Positions 12,668 through 19,366 of a stretch of 19,447 nt of DNA are shown here, one piece after another; position 1 is the first letter of the stretch; each line of letters starts with the position of its first letter. The translations under genes were made by a program, and so were the position numbers. The notes beneath the pieces were generated by a model, which was given only the letters and a program-made list of their open reading frames with translations, made no database searches and was not told the DNA's origin. This DNA is from Prevotella sp. UBA3757 (GTDB lineage: Bacteria; Bacteroidota; Bacteroidia; Bacteroidales; Bacteroidaceae): assembly GCA_002371715.1 (NCBI GenBank), contig DFGF01000145.1, forward strand, positions 42,378 to 61,824. Reading direction: 5' to 3'.

Positions 12668-14173
12668 TTACGACTTCAGTTCGAGCACGAAGCGCGTGCC
12701 ACGAATGTATTCGGTGTCGATGTTCAGGTCGCCGCCCATTTTCAGCGCCATCTGCTTGCAGGTGGGCAGTCCCAGTCCGTCGCCTTTTGTCAGGTCGTGG
12801 ATTTCTACGAATGGCTTGAAGATGTCGGCGCGCTTCTCGGCAGCGATGCCACTGCCGGTGTCCGACACGTGGAACTCAATCTTGTGCTGGCCGCGCTTCT
12901 TGAAGTCGAGGGTAATCTTGCCCTCGGCGGGCGTATATTCTGCGGCGTTGCTGAGCAGGTGCGACAGTATATGCGTGACGTAGGGACGGTAGAGTCGGGC
13001 ACTCATCTTTGGTGCGTTGACCACCAGCAGTACATCCTTCTGCACCTTGTCACGAATCTGGTCCATCATGTCCTCGCAGAACTGCTGCAGCTGTACGTCC
13101 TCCATCTCCATCTCTGTGTTGGAATTCTCCAGGTCTGACAGTGTCTGCACGTGGTCCGAGAAGTCCAGCAGTGCGCGTACCTCGGGTTGGCGGCTGTCCA
13201 GCTTGTTGAGTGTGGGAGCCAGCTGTGCCGACATGTTGCTGATGAATTTGGCCTTCAGCGCGTTGCTGTCGTTGGCCAGGTCTATCTGCTTCTTCTGCTT
13301 ACGGGTCAGCAGGATGTAGCGCATCAGCACGATGGCCCCCACGACGAGTGCGGCGGCCAGTGCTCCGGCCAGTATCAGTAGTCCGATGATGGTTACCCAG
13401 CGTGCTGTCAGCGAGCTGTCCTTGTCGGCTATCTCGGCCTTGTCGGCAGCAATCTGGTCTTTCAGTGCCTTTATCTCGTCGGCATGCTTCATGGCACTTG
13501 TCGAGTCCTTCCATGCCAAGTAGTTGGTGTATGTCTGGGCCACCAGGTTGGCATTGTTGCTCTTGCGCCCGTTGCTGATGAGTGTCTGATAGACGTCGTC
13601 CACTTTGTCGTACTCCTTGCTCTTGGTCAGTTTGCCCACCATTTCCTTGAAGACGGCATTGCCCTGGGCTGTCTGTCCGAACGAGTAGTGGTAGACGGTC
13701 TTGTTGTAGAGCACGTCGTTCTTCAGTGCCTCGTCGCCAGCCAGGTTGGCCTGCTGGTCCATGGCGTTGAGGTGCTCCTTGGCCGGTTCCGGGCGGTGCA
13801 TCTTCATGTACATCTGGAAGCGCTCCTTGGTGACCAGGTAGTGGTTGGCGGCGCGGTCGGGGGTGTTCAGCTTCGACTCGCTGACGACCTGGTCGGCACG
13901 GCGCAGCAGGTCGAAGGCCTCCTCATAGTAGTTCTCACGGTAGTAGAGCTGCGCACCCTTCGTGGCACACTCCGTGGCCAGGGCCACCTCGCCACGGTTG
14001 GCATAGTCGTTGAAGGCATGTATGAACAGCGAACGTGCCTTGGCAATGTTGTCCTTCGGGTCTACGCTCTCAGCCTGCTGGTGCAGCTGGCTCTTCTTGA
14101 CATCCTCGGCCAGGGCCGAGGCAGAGCAGAGGAGCATGCTCACGAATAGTAGAATTGATATTAGCTTGTGCAT
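12668..14173 (-). CDS. Membrane TPR protein with histidine-kinase ATPase domain and degenerate H-box (501 aa)
   Basis: The frame could begin at 14212, but that lies inside the promoter region. ATG at 14173 gives MHKLISILLFVSMLLCSASA, a good signal peptide. Residues about 25-240 are helical and TPR-like (for example YYEEAFDLLRRADQVV), placed in the periplasm. Then come a short coil, a membrane segment near 256-285, and a cytoplasmic kinase core. The H-box reads FISNMSAQLAPTLN where active kinases have F-x-x-N-x-SHELRTPL, so the phosphoacceptor His is Ala. The ATPase domain looks intact: N-box HLLSNAAEYTP (about 405), G1 DTGSGI (about 437), F-box FKPF, G2 GDGLGLP (about 463). It may therefore act as a pseudokinase or ATP-dependent sensor rather than by autophosphorylation. 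No response-regulator gene is adjacent. It is divergent from uxaC with separate promoters. Confidence 0.9.
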   Translation of the reverse strand: MHKLISILLFVSMLLCSASALAEDVKKSQLHQQAESVDPKDNIAKARSLFIHAFNDYANRGEVALATECATKGAQLYYRENYYEEAFDLLRRADQVVSESKLNTPDRAANHYLVTKERFQMYMKMHRPEPAKEHLNAMDQQANLAGDEALKNDVLYNKTVYHYSFGQTAQGNAVFKEMVGKLTKSKEYDKVDDVYQTLISNGRKSNNANLVAQTYTNYLAWKDSTSAMKHADEIKALKDQIAADKAEIADKDSSLTARWVTIIGLLILAGALAAALVVGAIVLMRYILLTRKQKKQIDLANDSNALKAKFISNMSAQLAPTLNKLDSRQPEVRALLDFSDHVQTLSDLENSNTEMEMEDVQLQQFCEDMMDQIRDKVQKDVLLVVNAPKMSARLYRPYVTHILSHLLSNAAEYTPAEGKITLDFKKRGQHKIEFHVSDTGSGIAAEKRADIFKPFVEIHDLTKGDGLGLPTCKQMALKMGGDLNIDTEYIRGTRFVLELKS

Positions 14174-14209
14174 AATATAATTAATGTGTATGTTTTCTCT
14201 TTCGGAGTG

Positions 14210-14241
14210 CAAAGTTACAAAAAGGAAAGCAAAACTCCAAA
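14210..14241 (-). promoter_or_regulatory. Promoter of the kinase-like gene
   Basis: On the minus strand, TTTG (14238-14241) and TAACTTTG (14210-14217) match the -33 and -7 consensus exactly, with a 20-bp spacer. The ATG at 14173 is 36 bp downstream of the -7 box. This supports that start over the earlier ATG at 14212, which lies within the -7 box. Confidence 0.85.
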
Positions 14242-14289
14242 TATATCGTCATCGTTTACGTAACTTTTTTAATAAAAAGTGAAATTTTC

Positions 14290-14321
14290 TTGTGCGGTAT
14301 GGAAACTTTTTGTTAACTTTG
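14290..14321 (+). promoter_or_regulatory. uxaC: Promoter of uxaC
   Basis: TTG (14290-14292) and TAACTTTG (14314-14321) are separated by 21 bp. The ATG at 14361 lies 39 bp after the -7 box, preceded by the A-rich leader AAAACAAGACAACGCA. An 8-bp palindrome TTACGTAA (14256-14263) lies between this promoter and the divergent one and could be an operator, but that is weak. Confidence 0.8.
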
Positions 14322-14360
14322 CAGTCAAATACGAATCATTATCTAAAACAAGACAACGCA

Positions 14361-15767
14361 ATGAAAGCATTCAACGACAAAAATTTCGTACTGGAGACCG
14401 AGGTCGCCCAGGATCTTTATCACAACCATGCGGCTAAGATGCCGATTATCGACTATCACTGCCACTTAATTCCAGAAATGGTGGCCAACGACCACAGATT
14501 CAAGAGCATCACCGAGTTGTGGCTCGGCGGTGACCACTATAAATGGCGCGCCATGCGCACCAACGGCGTCGACGAGCGCTACTGCACCGGTAAGGACACG
14601 ACGGACTGGGAGAAGTTCGAGAAGTGGGCCGAGACTGTTCCCTACACGTTGCGCAACCCGCTGTACCACTGGACGCATCTGGAACTGAAGACCGCCTTTG
14701 GCATCGAGAAGCTGCTGTCGCCCAAGACGGCACGCGAGATTTTCGACGAGTGTAACGAGAAACTGAAGCAGCCCGAATTCTCGGCCCGTGGCCTGATGAA
14801 GCACTACAACGTAGAGTGCGTCTGCACTACCGACGACCCCGTGGATGACCTGCACAACCATATCGAGTATGCCAAGCATAAGGCTCAGGACGATCCCATC
14901 ATGATTCCAGCCTGGCGTCCCGACAAGGCCATGAACATCGAGAAACCCGAGTTCTCGGCCTATGTCAACCAGCTGGAGCAGGTCAGCGGCGTGACCATCA
15001 CCAAGTTTGCCGACATGGTGGACGCACTGAAGAAGCGTCACGAGTTCTTCGAAGCTCAGGGTTCGAAGCTCTCCGACCACGGCATCGAGGAGTTCTACGA
15101 CGAGGAGTACACCGACTCGCAGATTGAGACCATCTTCGAGAAGGCCATGCGCGGCCAGCAGCTCTCCAACTTGGAGATTCGCCAGTACAAGAACTGCTTC
15201 CTGACCGTCATGGCCGAAATGGATGCCGACGCCGGCTGGACACAGCAGTTCCACTACGGTGCCATCCGCGACAACAATACCAAGATGTATAACCAGCTGG
15301 GCCCCGACACCGGTTTTGACTCCATCGGTGAGTTCAACACCGCCAAGGCCATGTCGAAGTTCCTCAACAAGCTGAACATGGAGGGCAAGCTGACCCGTAC
15401 CATACTCTACACGCTGAACCCCTGCGCCAACGAGGTTATCGCCACGATGCTGGGTAATTTCCAGGGCGGCGAACCCGGCAAGATTCAGTTCGGTTCCGGC
15501 TGGTGGTTTAACGACCAGATGGACGGCATGGTCCGCCAGATGAATGCCCTCTCGGTGCTGGGACTGCTGAGCCGCTTCGTGGGCATGCTGACCGACAGCC
15601 GCTCGTTCCTGAGCTATCCGCGCCACGAGTACTTCCGTCGCATCCTCTGCAACCTGCTGGGCAACGACGTCGAGAAGGGCTTGCTGCCTGACGACCGTGA
15701 GCTGCTGGGCAAGATGGTCGAGGACATCAGCTATAACAATGCAAAAAACTACTTTAAGTTCTATTAA
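14361..15767 (+). CDS. uxaC: Uronate (glucuronate/galacturonate) isomerase UxaC
   Basis: This 468-aa protein has the usual UxaC length and is in the amidohydrolase superfamily. It interconverts D-glucuronate with D-fructuronate and D-galacturonate with D-tagaturonate, the entry step of hexuronate breakdown in the cytoplasm. Visible marks are the metal-binding H-x-H in PIIDYHCHLIP (His33, His35), the substrate-binding stretch around FKSITELWLGGDHYKWRAMR, and the C-terminal LSRFVGMLTDSRSFLSYPRH with its conserved Asp. GTG at 14292 is in frame upstream but lies within the promoter, so I take the ATG at 14361. It stands alone with its own promoter and terminator; uxaB/uxuB and kdg genes are not adjacent. 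In a gut or oral Bacteroidales it would serve pectin or glucuronide use. Confidence 0.97.
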   Translation: MKAFNDKNFVLETEVAQDLYHNHAAKMPIIDYHCHLIPEMVANDHRFKSITELWLGGDHYKWRAMRTNGVDERYCTGKDTTDWEKFEKWAETVPYTLRNPLYHWTHLELKTAFGIEKLLSPKTAREIFDECNEKLKQPEFSARGLMKHYNVECVCTTDDPVDDLHNHIEYAKHKAQDDPIMIPAWRPDKAMNIEKPEFSAYVNQLEQVSGVTITKFADMVDALKKRHEFFEAQGSKLSDHGIEEFYDEEYTDSQIETIFEKAMRGQQLSNLEIRQYKNCFLTVMAEMDADAGWTQQFHYGAIRDNNTKMYNQLGPDTGFDSIGEFNTAKAMSKFLNKLNMEGKLTRTILYTLNPCANEVIATMLGNFQGGEPGKIQFGSGWWFNDQMDGMVRQMNALSVLGLLSRFVGMLTDSRSFLSYPRHEYFRRILCNLLGNDVEKGLLPDDRELLGKMVEDISYNNAKNYFKFY

Positions 15768-15784
15768 TAAAACAAGTCAAGAAG

Positions 15785-15831
15785 AAAGGCGGTGGCCCGT
15801 GGTGGGTCGCCGCCTTTGTTGATGTTTTTTG
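15785..15831 (+). terminator. Rho-independent terminator after uxaC
   Basis: The arms 15785-15798 (AAAGGCGGTGGCCC) and 15804-15817 (GGGTCGCCGCCTTT) pair over 14 bp with two G-U pairs and a 5-nt loop. A T-rich run follows, with TTTTTT near 15825-15830. It lies 17 bp after the uxaC stop. The convergent lipoprotein gene ends at 15861, so the same hairpin may also serve that gene. Confidence 0.88.
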
Positions 15832-15838
15832 TGTTTCC

Positions 15839-15886
15839 GTAGTGTCAGCGTTTTGTAGCGTCAGCGTTTCGTTGCTTCAGCTTTTC
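15839..15886. repeat. 16-bp tandem repeat (three copies) across the stop codon of the lipoprotein gene
   Basis: Units are GTAGTGTCAGCGTTTT (15839-15854), GTAGCGTCAGCGTTTC (15855-15870) and GTTGCTTCAGCTTTTC (15871-15886). The lipoprotein stop codon (15861-15863 on the minus strand) falls inside the middle unit. One unit is therefore wholly coding and one wholly downstream. Confidence 0.75.
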
Positions 15887-16640
15887 GCCTATAGAATCCC
15901 TGCGTTTTGTCGCCGAAGCGCAGCACCAGCGAGTCGCGCCTGAGCAGCACGATGTCGGCCGTGTCCGTCACGGGCTTGTCGCCTTCGGCCGAGAAGCCGG
16001 CAATGGTGTCGGCGTGCAGTATGAGCCGCCCGTTGTAGAGCCGCCATTCCGTATAGTGCGTGATGTCGGGATAGTCGGCGGGCGACTGCTGGCGCATGTT
16101 GCGGCGCATGGCCCCCATGGCCATGGCGCTGTTGTCGGACTTCAGTCTCAGACTGTACTCCACCGGCACGAGTATCTTGCGGCGGATGCTGTCGGGTATC
16201 GGTGGCTGTTTGCCGTCGATGGTTCGCAGCGTGGGCGTAACCATGTAGCACCACTGGCCCTCCAGCGTGCTCATGTTGATGACGCTCAGCGCCTCGGTGC
16301 TGTCCGTGGGGCTGACGATGACCGACAGGGCGTCGCCAATGTGGGGACGGCCCATGATGCGGTGCTCCTGGCGTGCCTGTAGGATGTCGAACGTGTCGGG
16401 GTCGCCGCCCGTGTAGGGCAGGAATACGATGATGGAGTCCGTACATCCGTCGCAGGCCAGTCCGTAGCGTGCCGAATCGCCCGGCATGTTCTGGTGGATG
16501 GCAATGGCTTCCGAGAGTTTGGCTGACTCCCGTGGAGGCTTGCTGCCGCAGGCCGTCGTCAGGCCTGCCGTGGTGGTCAGTAGTGCCGTCAGTGCCATGA
16601 GCGGCAGGCGTAAATAGTGCTTTCGTATCATATCAATCAT
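15861..16640 (-). CDS. Lipoprotein of unknown function (259 aa)
   Basis: I take the ATG at 16640, just downstream of the -7 box at 16655-16662; the in-frame ATG at 16631 is equally possible. The frame extends to 16706, but that ATG is upstream of the promoter. From the second Met the protein reads MIRKHYLRLPLMALTALL and continues to a lipobox-like LTTAC followed by GSK, so it is probably lipidated at that Cys and held in a membrane. The mature part has CDGCTDS, a beta-strand-rich middle with NMSTLEGQWCYMV and, near the end, a pattern of alternating strands (LVLRFGDKTQGFYRR) that could be a lipocalin-like or small beta-barrel fold. I do not recognise the family. Its C-terminal codons and stop lie in a 16-bp tandem repeat. 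It is convergent with uxaC and divergent from the carboxyltransferase gene. Confidence 0.75.
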   Translation of the reverse strand: MIDMIRKHYLRLPLMALTALLTTTAGLTTACGSKPPRESAKLSEAIAIHQNMPGDSARYGLACDGCTDSIIVFLPYTGGDPDTFDILQARQEHRIMGRPHIGDALSVIVSPTDSTEALSVINMSTLEGQWCYMVTPTLRTIDGKQPPIPDSIRRKILVPVEYSLRLKSDNSAMAMGAMRRNMRQQSPADYPDITHYTEWRLYNGRLILHADTIAGFSAEGDKPVTDTADIVLLRRDSLVLRFGDKTQGFYRRKAEATKR

Positions 16641-16654
16641 TTGCTTTTTTGATG

Positions 16655-16662
16655 CAAAGGTA
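16655..16662 (-). promoter_or_regulatory. -7 box of the lipoprotein gene
   Basis: TACCTTTG on the minus strand at 16655-16662 is an exact TAnnTTTG match, 14 bp upstream of the ATG at 16640. No clear -33 box was found. Confidence 0.65.
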
Positions 16663-16700
16663 CGAATAATGACCGAAAAAATGCCGTGTGGTGGTATTTT

Positions 16701-16728
16701 TTTCACATTTCACTTTTCACTTTTCACT
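16701..16728 (+). repeat. 7-bp tandem repeat (TTTCACT type) in the promoter of the carboxyltransferase gene
   Basis: TTTCACA followed by three TTTCACT units makes four 7-bp units. The array ends 8 bp before the -7 box and covers the -33 position, where it supplies TTTT (16714-16717) 19 bp from the -7 box. A change in unit number would alter this upstream promoter sequence. Confidence 0.85.
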
Positions 16729-16736
16729 TTATTTTG

Positions 16737-16744
16737 TACCTTTG
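16737..16744 (+). promoter_or_regulatory. -7 box of the carboxyltransferase gene
   Basis: TACCTTTG at 16737-16744 is an exact TAnnTTTG match, 37 bp upstream of the ATG at 16782. There is no TTTG at -33; the heptamer array lies there instead. Confidence 0.8.
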
Positions 16745-16781
16745 TGGTCGTAAATAGAACATTTAGTCTTATAATCACGTT

Positions 16782-18557
16782 ATGAAGAAGAAAATCAAGT
16801 TCAGCCTTGTCTACCGCGACATGTGGCAGTCGTCAGGCAAGTTTCAGCCCCGTAAGGACCAATTGGAGCGCATAGCCCCCGCCATCATCGACATGGGGTG
16901 CTTCAGCCGTGTCGAGACCAACGGCGGTGCCTTCGAGCAGGTCAACCTCATGGCCGGCGAGAATCCCAATCAGGCCGTGCGTGCCTTCTGCAAACCCTTC
17001 AACCAGATGGGCATCCAGACCCACATGCTCGACCGTGGACTCAACGCCCTGCGCATGTATCCCGTTCCCGACGATGTGCGCGAGCTGATGTATAAGGTCA
17101 AGAAGGCCCAGGGCGTCGACATACCGCGCATCTTCTGCGGTCTGAACGACGTGCGTAACATCATACCCTCCATCCGCTGGGCCAAGGCCGCAGGCATGAT
17201 TCCGCAGGCCACGCTCTGCATCACCACCAGTCCCATTCACACCGTGGACTACTATAGTGAAATAGCCGATCAGGTCATTGCCGCAGGTGCCGAGGAAATC
17301 TGTCTGAAGGACATGGCTGGCATCGGACAGCCCGCGCTGCTGGGTGCGCTGACCCATGCCATCAAGACCAAGCATCCTGACATCCTGATCCAGTATCACG
17401 GCCATTCAGGCCCCGGACTGTCGATGGCCAGCATCCTGGAGGTCTGCAACAACGGGGCCGACATCATCGACACTGCCATCGAACCGCTGTCGTGGGGTAA
17501 GGTACATCCCGATATCATCAGCGTGCAGTCCATGCTCAAGAACGAGGGCTTCGAGGTTGCCGACATCAATATGAACGCCTACATGCAGGCGCGTTCGCTG
17601 ACCCAGGAGTTCATTGACGACTGGCTGGGCTACTTCATCAATCCCGCCAACAAGCACATGTCCAGCCTCCTGCTGGGCAGCGGACTGCCCGGCGGCATGA
17701 TGGGCTCGATGATGGCTGACCTGGGACCCATCCAGACCATGATCAATAAGCTGCGCCAGAAGAAGGGCGAACCAGAGTTGTCGATGGACGACATGTTGGT
17801 CAAACTCTTCAACGAGGTCGAGTACGTCTGGCCGCGCGTGGGCTATCCACCACTGGTCACTCCCTTCTCGCAGTACACCAAGAACATCGCGCTGATGAAC
17901 CTGCTCACGATGGAGCAGGGCAAGGGCCGCTACGTCATGATGGACGATGCCATCTGGGGCATGATACTCGGCAAGAGCGGCAAGGTGCCCGGCACTATCG
18001 CCCAGGAGTTCGTCGAACTGGCCCAGAAACAGGGCCGCGAGTTTACCGATGCCGACCCGCATACGCTCATACCCAATGCCCTCGACACGTTCCGCAAGGA
18101 AATGGACGATAACGGCTGGGACTACGGACAGGATGACGAGGAACTCTTCGAACTGGCCATGCACCCCGAACAGTACCGCCCCTTCAAGAGCGGTCAGGCC
18201 AAGAAGCAGCTGCTGGCCGACATCCAGAAGGCTAAGGATGCCAAGCTGGGCGGCACGGCGATGAAACCCGAGGAGCTTGCTGCCTTCAAACATGCCAAGG
18301 CTGATGCCCTGACGGCTCCCGTGGCCGGTCAGGTCTATTATGAGTTCTCTGGCGAGGGAGCCTGCGAACCCTGTCTCGAACCCTTTGTCGGTCAGGTGTA
18401 TAAGGAGGGGGACACTTTCTGCTACATCCAGGCACCATGGGGCGAAATCGTACCCATCCAGGCTGCCTTGGGCGGCAAACTGGTCGAGGTCTCTGCCCGT
18501 CAGGGTACCAAGGTGCGTCGTGGCGACACGCTGGGCTGGATAGAGCGCCAGGCGTAA
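16782..18557 (+). CDS. oadA: OadA / pyruvate carboxylase subunit B-type carboxyltransferase with a non-biotinylatable C-terminal domain (591 aa)
   Basis: The length and two-part build match the alpha subunit of oxaloacetate decarboxylase and relatives. Residues 5-270 are the HMGL-like TIM barrel. The metal ligands are present: Asp13 in YRDMWQS, Lys176 in CLKDMAGIGQPALLGAL, and His206/His208 in YHGHSGPG. Residues about 280-480 are the conserved PYC/OADA domain (MSSLLLGSGLPGGMMGSMM, VEYVWPRVGYPPLVTPFSQ). Residues about 508-591 have the shape of a biotinyl domain (TAPVAGQV, then VSARQGTKVRRGDTLGWIE), but the EAMKM site reads QAPWGEI (550-556), with Trp in place of the biotin-bearing Lys. The RDxHQS motif is also changed to RDMWQS. 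Function is therefore uncertain: a carboxyltransferase that uses a separate biotin carrier, or a divergent paralogue. The symbol is given at family level only. Confidence 0.85.
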   Translation: MKKKIKFSLVYRDMWQSSGKFQPRKDQLERIAPAIIDMGCFSRVETNGGAFEQVNLMAGENPNQAVRAFCKPFNQMGIQTHMLDRGLNALRMYPVPDDVRELMYKVKKAQGVDIPRIFCGLNDVRNIIPSIRWAKAAGMIPQATLCITTSPIHTVDYYSEIADQVIAAGAEEICLKDMAGIGQPALLGALTHAIKTKHPDILIQYHGHSGPGLSMASILEVCNNGADIIDTAIEPLSWGKVHPDIISVQSMLKNEGFEVADINMNAYMQARSLTQEFIDDWLGYFINPANKHMSSLLLGSGLPGGMMGSMMADLGPIQTMINKLRQKKGEPELSMDDMLVKLFNEVEYVWPRVGYPPLVTPFSQYTKNIALMNLLTMEQGKGRYVMMDDAIWGMILGKSGKVPGTIAQEFVELAQKQGREFTDADPHTLIPNALDTFRKEMDDNGWDYGQDDEELFELAMHPEQYRPFKSGQAKKQLLADIQKAKDAKLGGTAMKPEELAAFKHAKADALTAPVAGQVYYEFSGEGACEPCLEPFVGQVYKEGDTFCYIQAPWGEIVPIQAALGGKLVEVSARQGTKVRRGDTLGWIERQA

Positions 18558-18576
18558 CCACGTTGAATGATTTGTA

Positions 18577-19317
18577 TTACAGTTTCTTTCTCAGGCGCGC
18601 ATATTCCTTGCGCGCCTTTTTCAGCTGTTTGCGGAAGGCCTTGTTGCTGTGCAGGCGGCTCATAACGGCTGTGGCCTCCATGAGCGAAGCGTCGACGTCG
18701 CTCTTCCAGTGGCGTCCGCAGATGACGCGGTTCAGGGCGTAGTCGCGGGCGCGCTGGACAAGCGCCTCGGTGGAGTCGGGCACGACGAGGGCCAGCGTCA
18801 GGGCGTAGACCCATCCGCGCACGCTGTGACCCGAAGGGTAGCTCCAGGAGTTGACATACTCCTGGTCGTACTTGGGGTTCAGGGACGGCTCCTGGTAATA
18901 GACGAAGGGACGCGTGCGGCGGTAGTGGTCCTTGGCATGGCGGTTGGCGGCATTGGCATCCTTGCGGGCACCTTCTGCCAGCTTGAAAATCTGGGGTGTG
19001 GCCTCGGGGCTGATGACGAAGCCGACGGACGGACTGAAGACAGCCGAAGTCCTCTGTTCTTCGTCGAGAGTGGCCTGTGGGCCACGCGGTGTGGCGCGCT
19101 GCTCCTTGCCCCACTGGTAGTAGTAGCGGTCGTTCTCGAAGGCCGGGGTGCCAGGTTGCGGCGGGTCGGTCAGGAAACGCTCGGCGTCGGGCAGTTCCTG
19201 CTTCGTGAGGAACGACGGCGTCTTGACTTTTGCGGTGTCATTGACGGTGGTTGCCTGCTGTGCAGTCATGGGCAGTGCCAACAGGCAGAGGAGGGTATGT
19301 AATACGATTTTTTTCAT
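18577..19317 (-). CDS. Class A non-specific acid phosphatase (PAP2/PhoN-like), exported (246 aa)
   Basis: ATG at 19317 gives MKKIVLHTLLCLLALPMTAQ, a signal peptide. The frame can be extended to 19365, but that start is upstream of the promoter. The three-part PAP2 signature is complete: K-x6-RP as KDHYRRTRP (129-137), PSGH at 161-164 within WSYPSGHSVRGW, and R-x5-H-x3-D in NRVICGRHWKSDVDA (His203, Asp207). The family hydrolyses phosphomonoesters in the periplasm through a phosphohistidine intermediate. Residues before 110 (FLTDPPQPGTPAFENDRYYYQWGK) match the PhoN-type N-terminal part. The very basic C-terminus (KKARKEYARLRKKL) is encoded by sequence that also forms a terminator for the convergent gene. 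It likely releases phosphate from organic phosphates. Confidence 0.94.
   Translation of the reverse strand: MKKIVLHTLLCLLALPMTAQQATTVNDTAKVKTPSFLTKQELPDAERFLTDPPQPGTPAFENDRYYYQWGKEQRATPRGPQATLDEEQRTSAVFSPSVGFVISPEATPQIFKLAEGARKDANAANRHAKDHYRRTRPFVYYQEPSLNPKYDQEYVNSWSYPSGHSVRGWVYALTLALVVPDSTEALVQRARDYALNRVICGRHWKSDVDASLMEATAVMSRLHSNKAFRKQLKKARKEYARLRKKL
18593..18622 (+). terminator. Rho-independent terminator of the carboxyltransferase gene, inside the acid phosphatase coding sequence
   Basis: AGGCGCGCA (18593-18601) and TGCGCGCCT (18609-18617) form a perfect 9-bp GC-rich stem with a 7-nt loop, followed at once by TTTT and C. This is a textbook intrinsic terminator for plus-strand transcription, 35 bp after the stop at 18557. 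It lies wholly within the last codons of the convergent gene on the minus strand. Confidence 0.85.
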
Positions 19318-19335
19318 GTTTCGTCGGATTTTCGG

Positions 19336-19366
19336 CAAAGTTACGAATAAACGAGCAAAACACAAA
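19336..19366 (-). promoter_or_regulatory. Promoter of the acid phosphatase gene
   Basis: On the minus strand, TTTG (19363-19366) and TAACTTTG (19336-19343) match the -33 and -7 boxes with a 19-bp spacer. The ATG at 19317 lies 18 bp beyond the -7 box. From 19367 to the end of the window I see only AT-rich sequence with no gene. Confidence 0.8.

Noticed and set aside
14256..14263. 8-bp palindrome TTACGTAA between the divergent promoters of the kinase-like gene and uxaC
   Set aside because: It is too short and AT-rich to claim as an operator without comparison to other sites.
14466..15626. Long open frame (386 codons) on the minus strand inside uxaC
   Set aside because: It is antisense to a clear, full-length uronate isomerase. 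Its protein is rich in V, G, H and L with no domain pattern, as expected for the reverse frame of GC-rich coding DNA.
16641..16706. N-terminal extension of the lipoprotein to an ATG at 16706
   Set aside because: It lies upstream of the exact -7 box at 16655-16662 and would put extra residues before a good lipoprotein signal.
17406..18293. Open frame (295 codons) on the minus strand inside the carboxyltransferase gene
   Set aside because: It is antisense to a conserved enzyme, has no recognisable motif or start context, and shows shadow composition.
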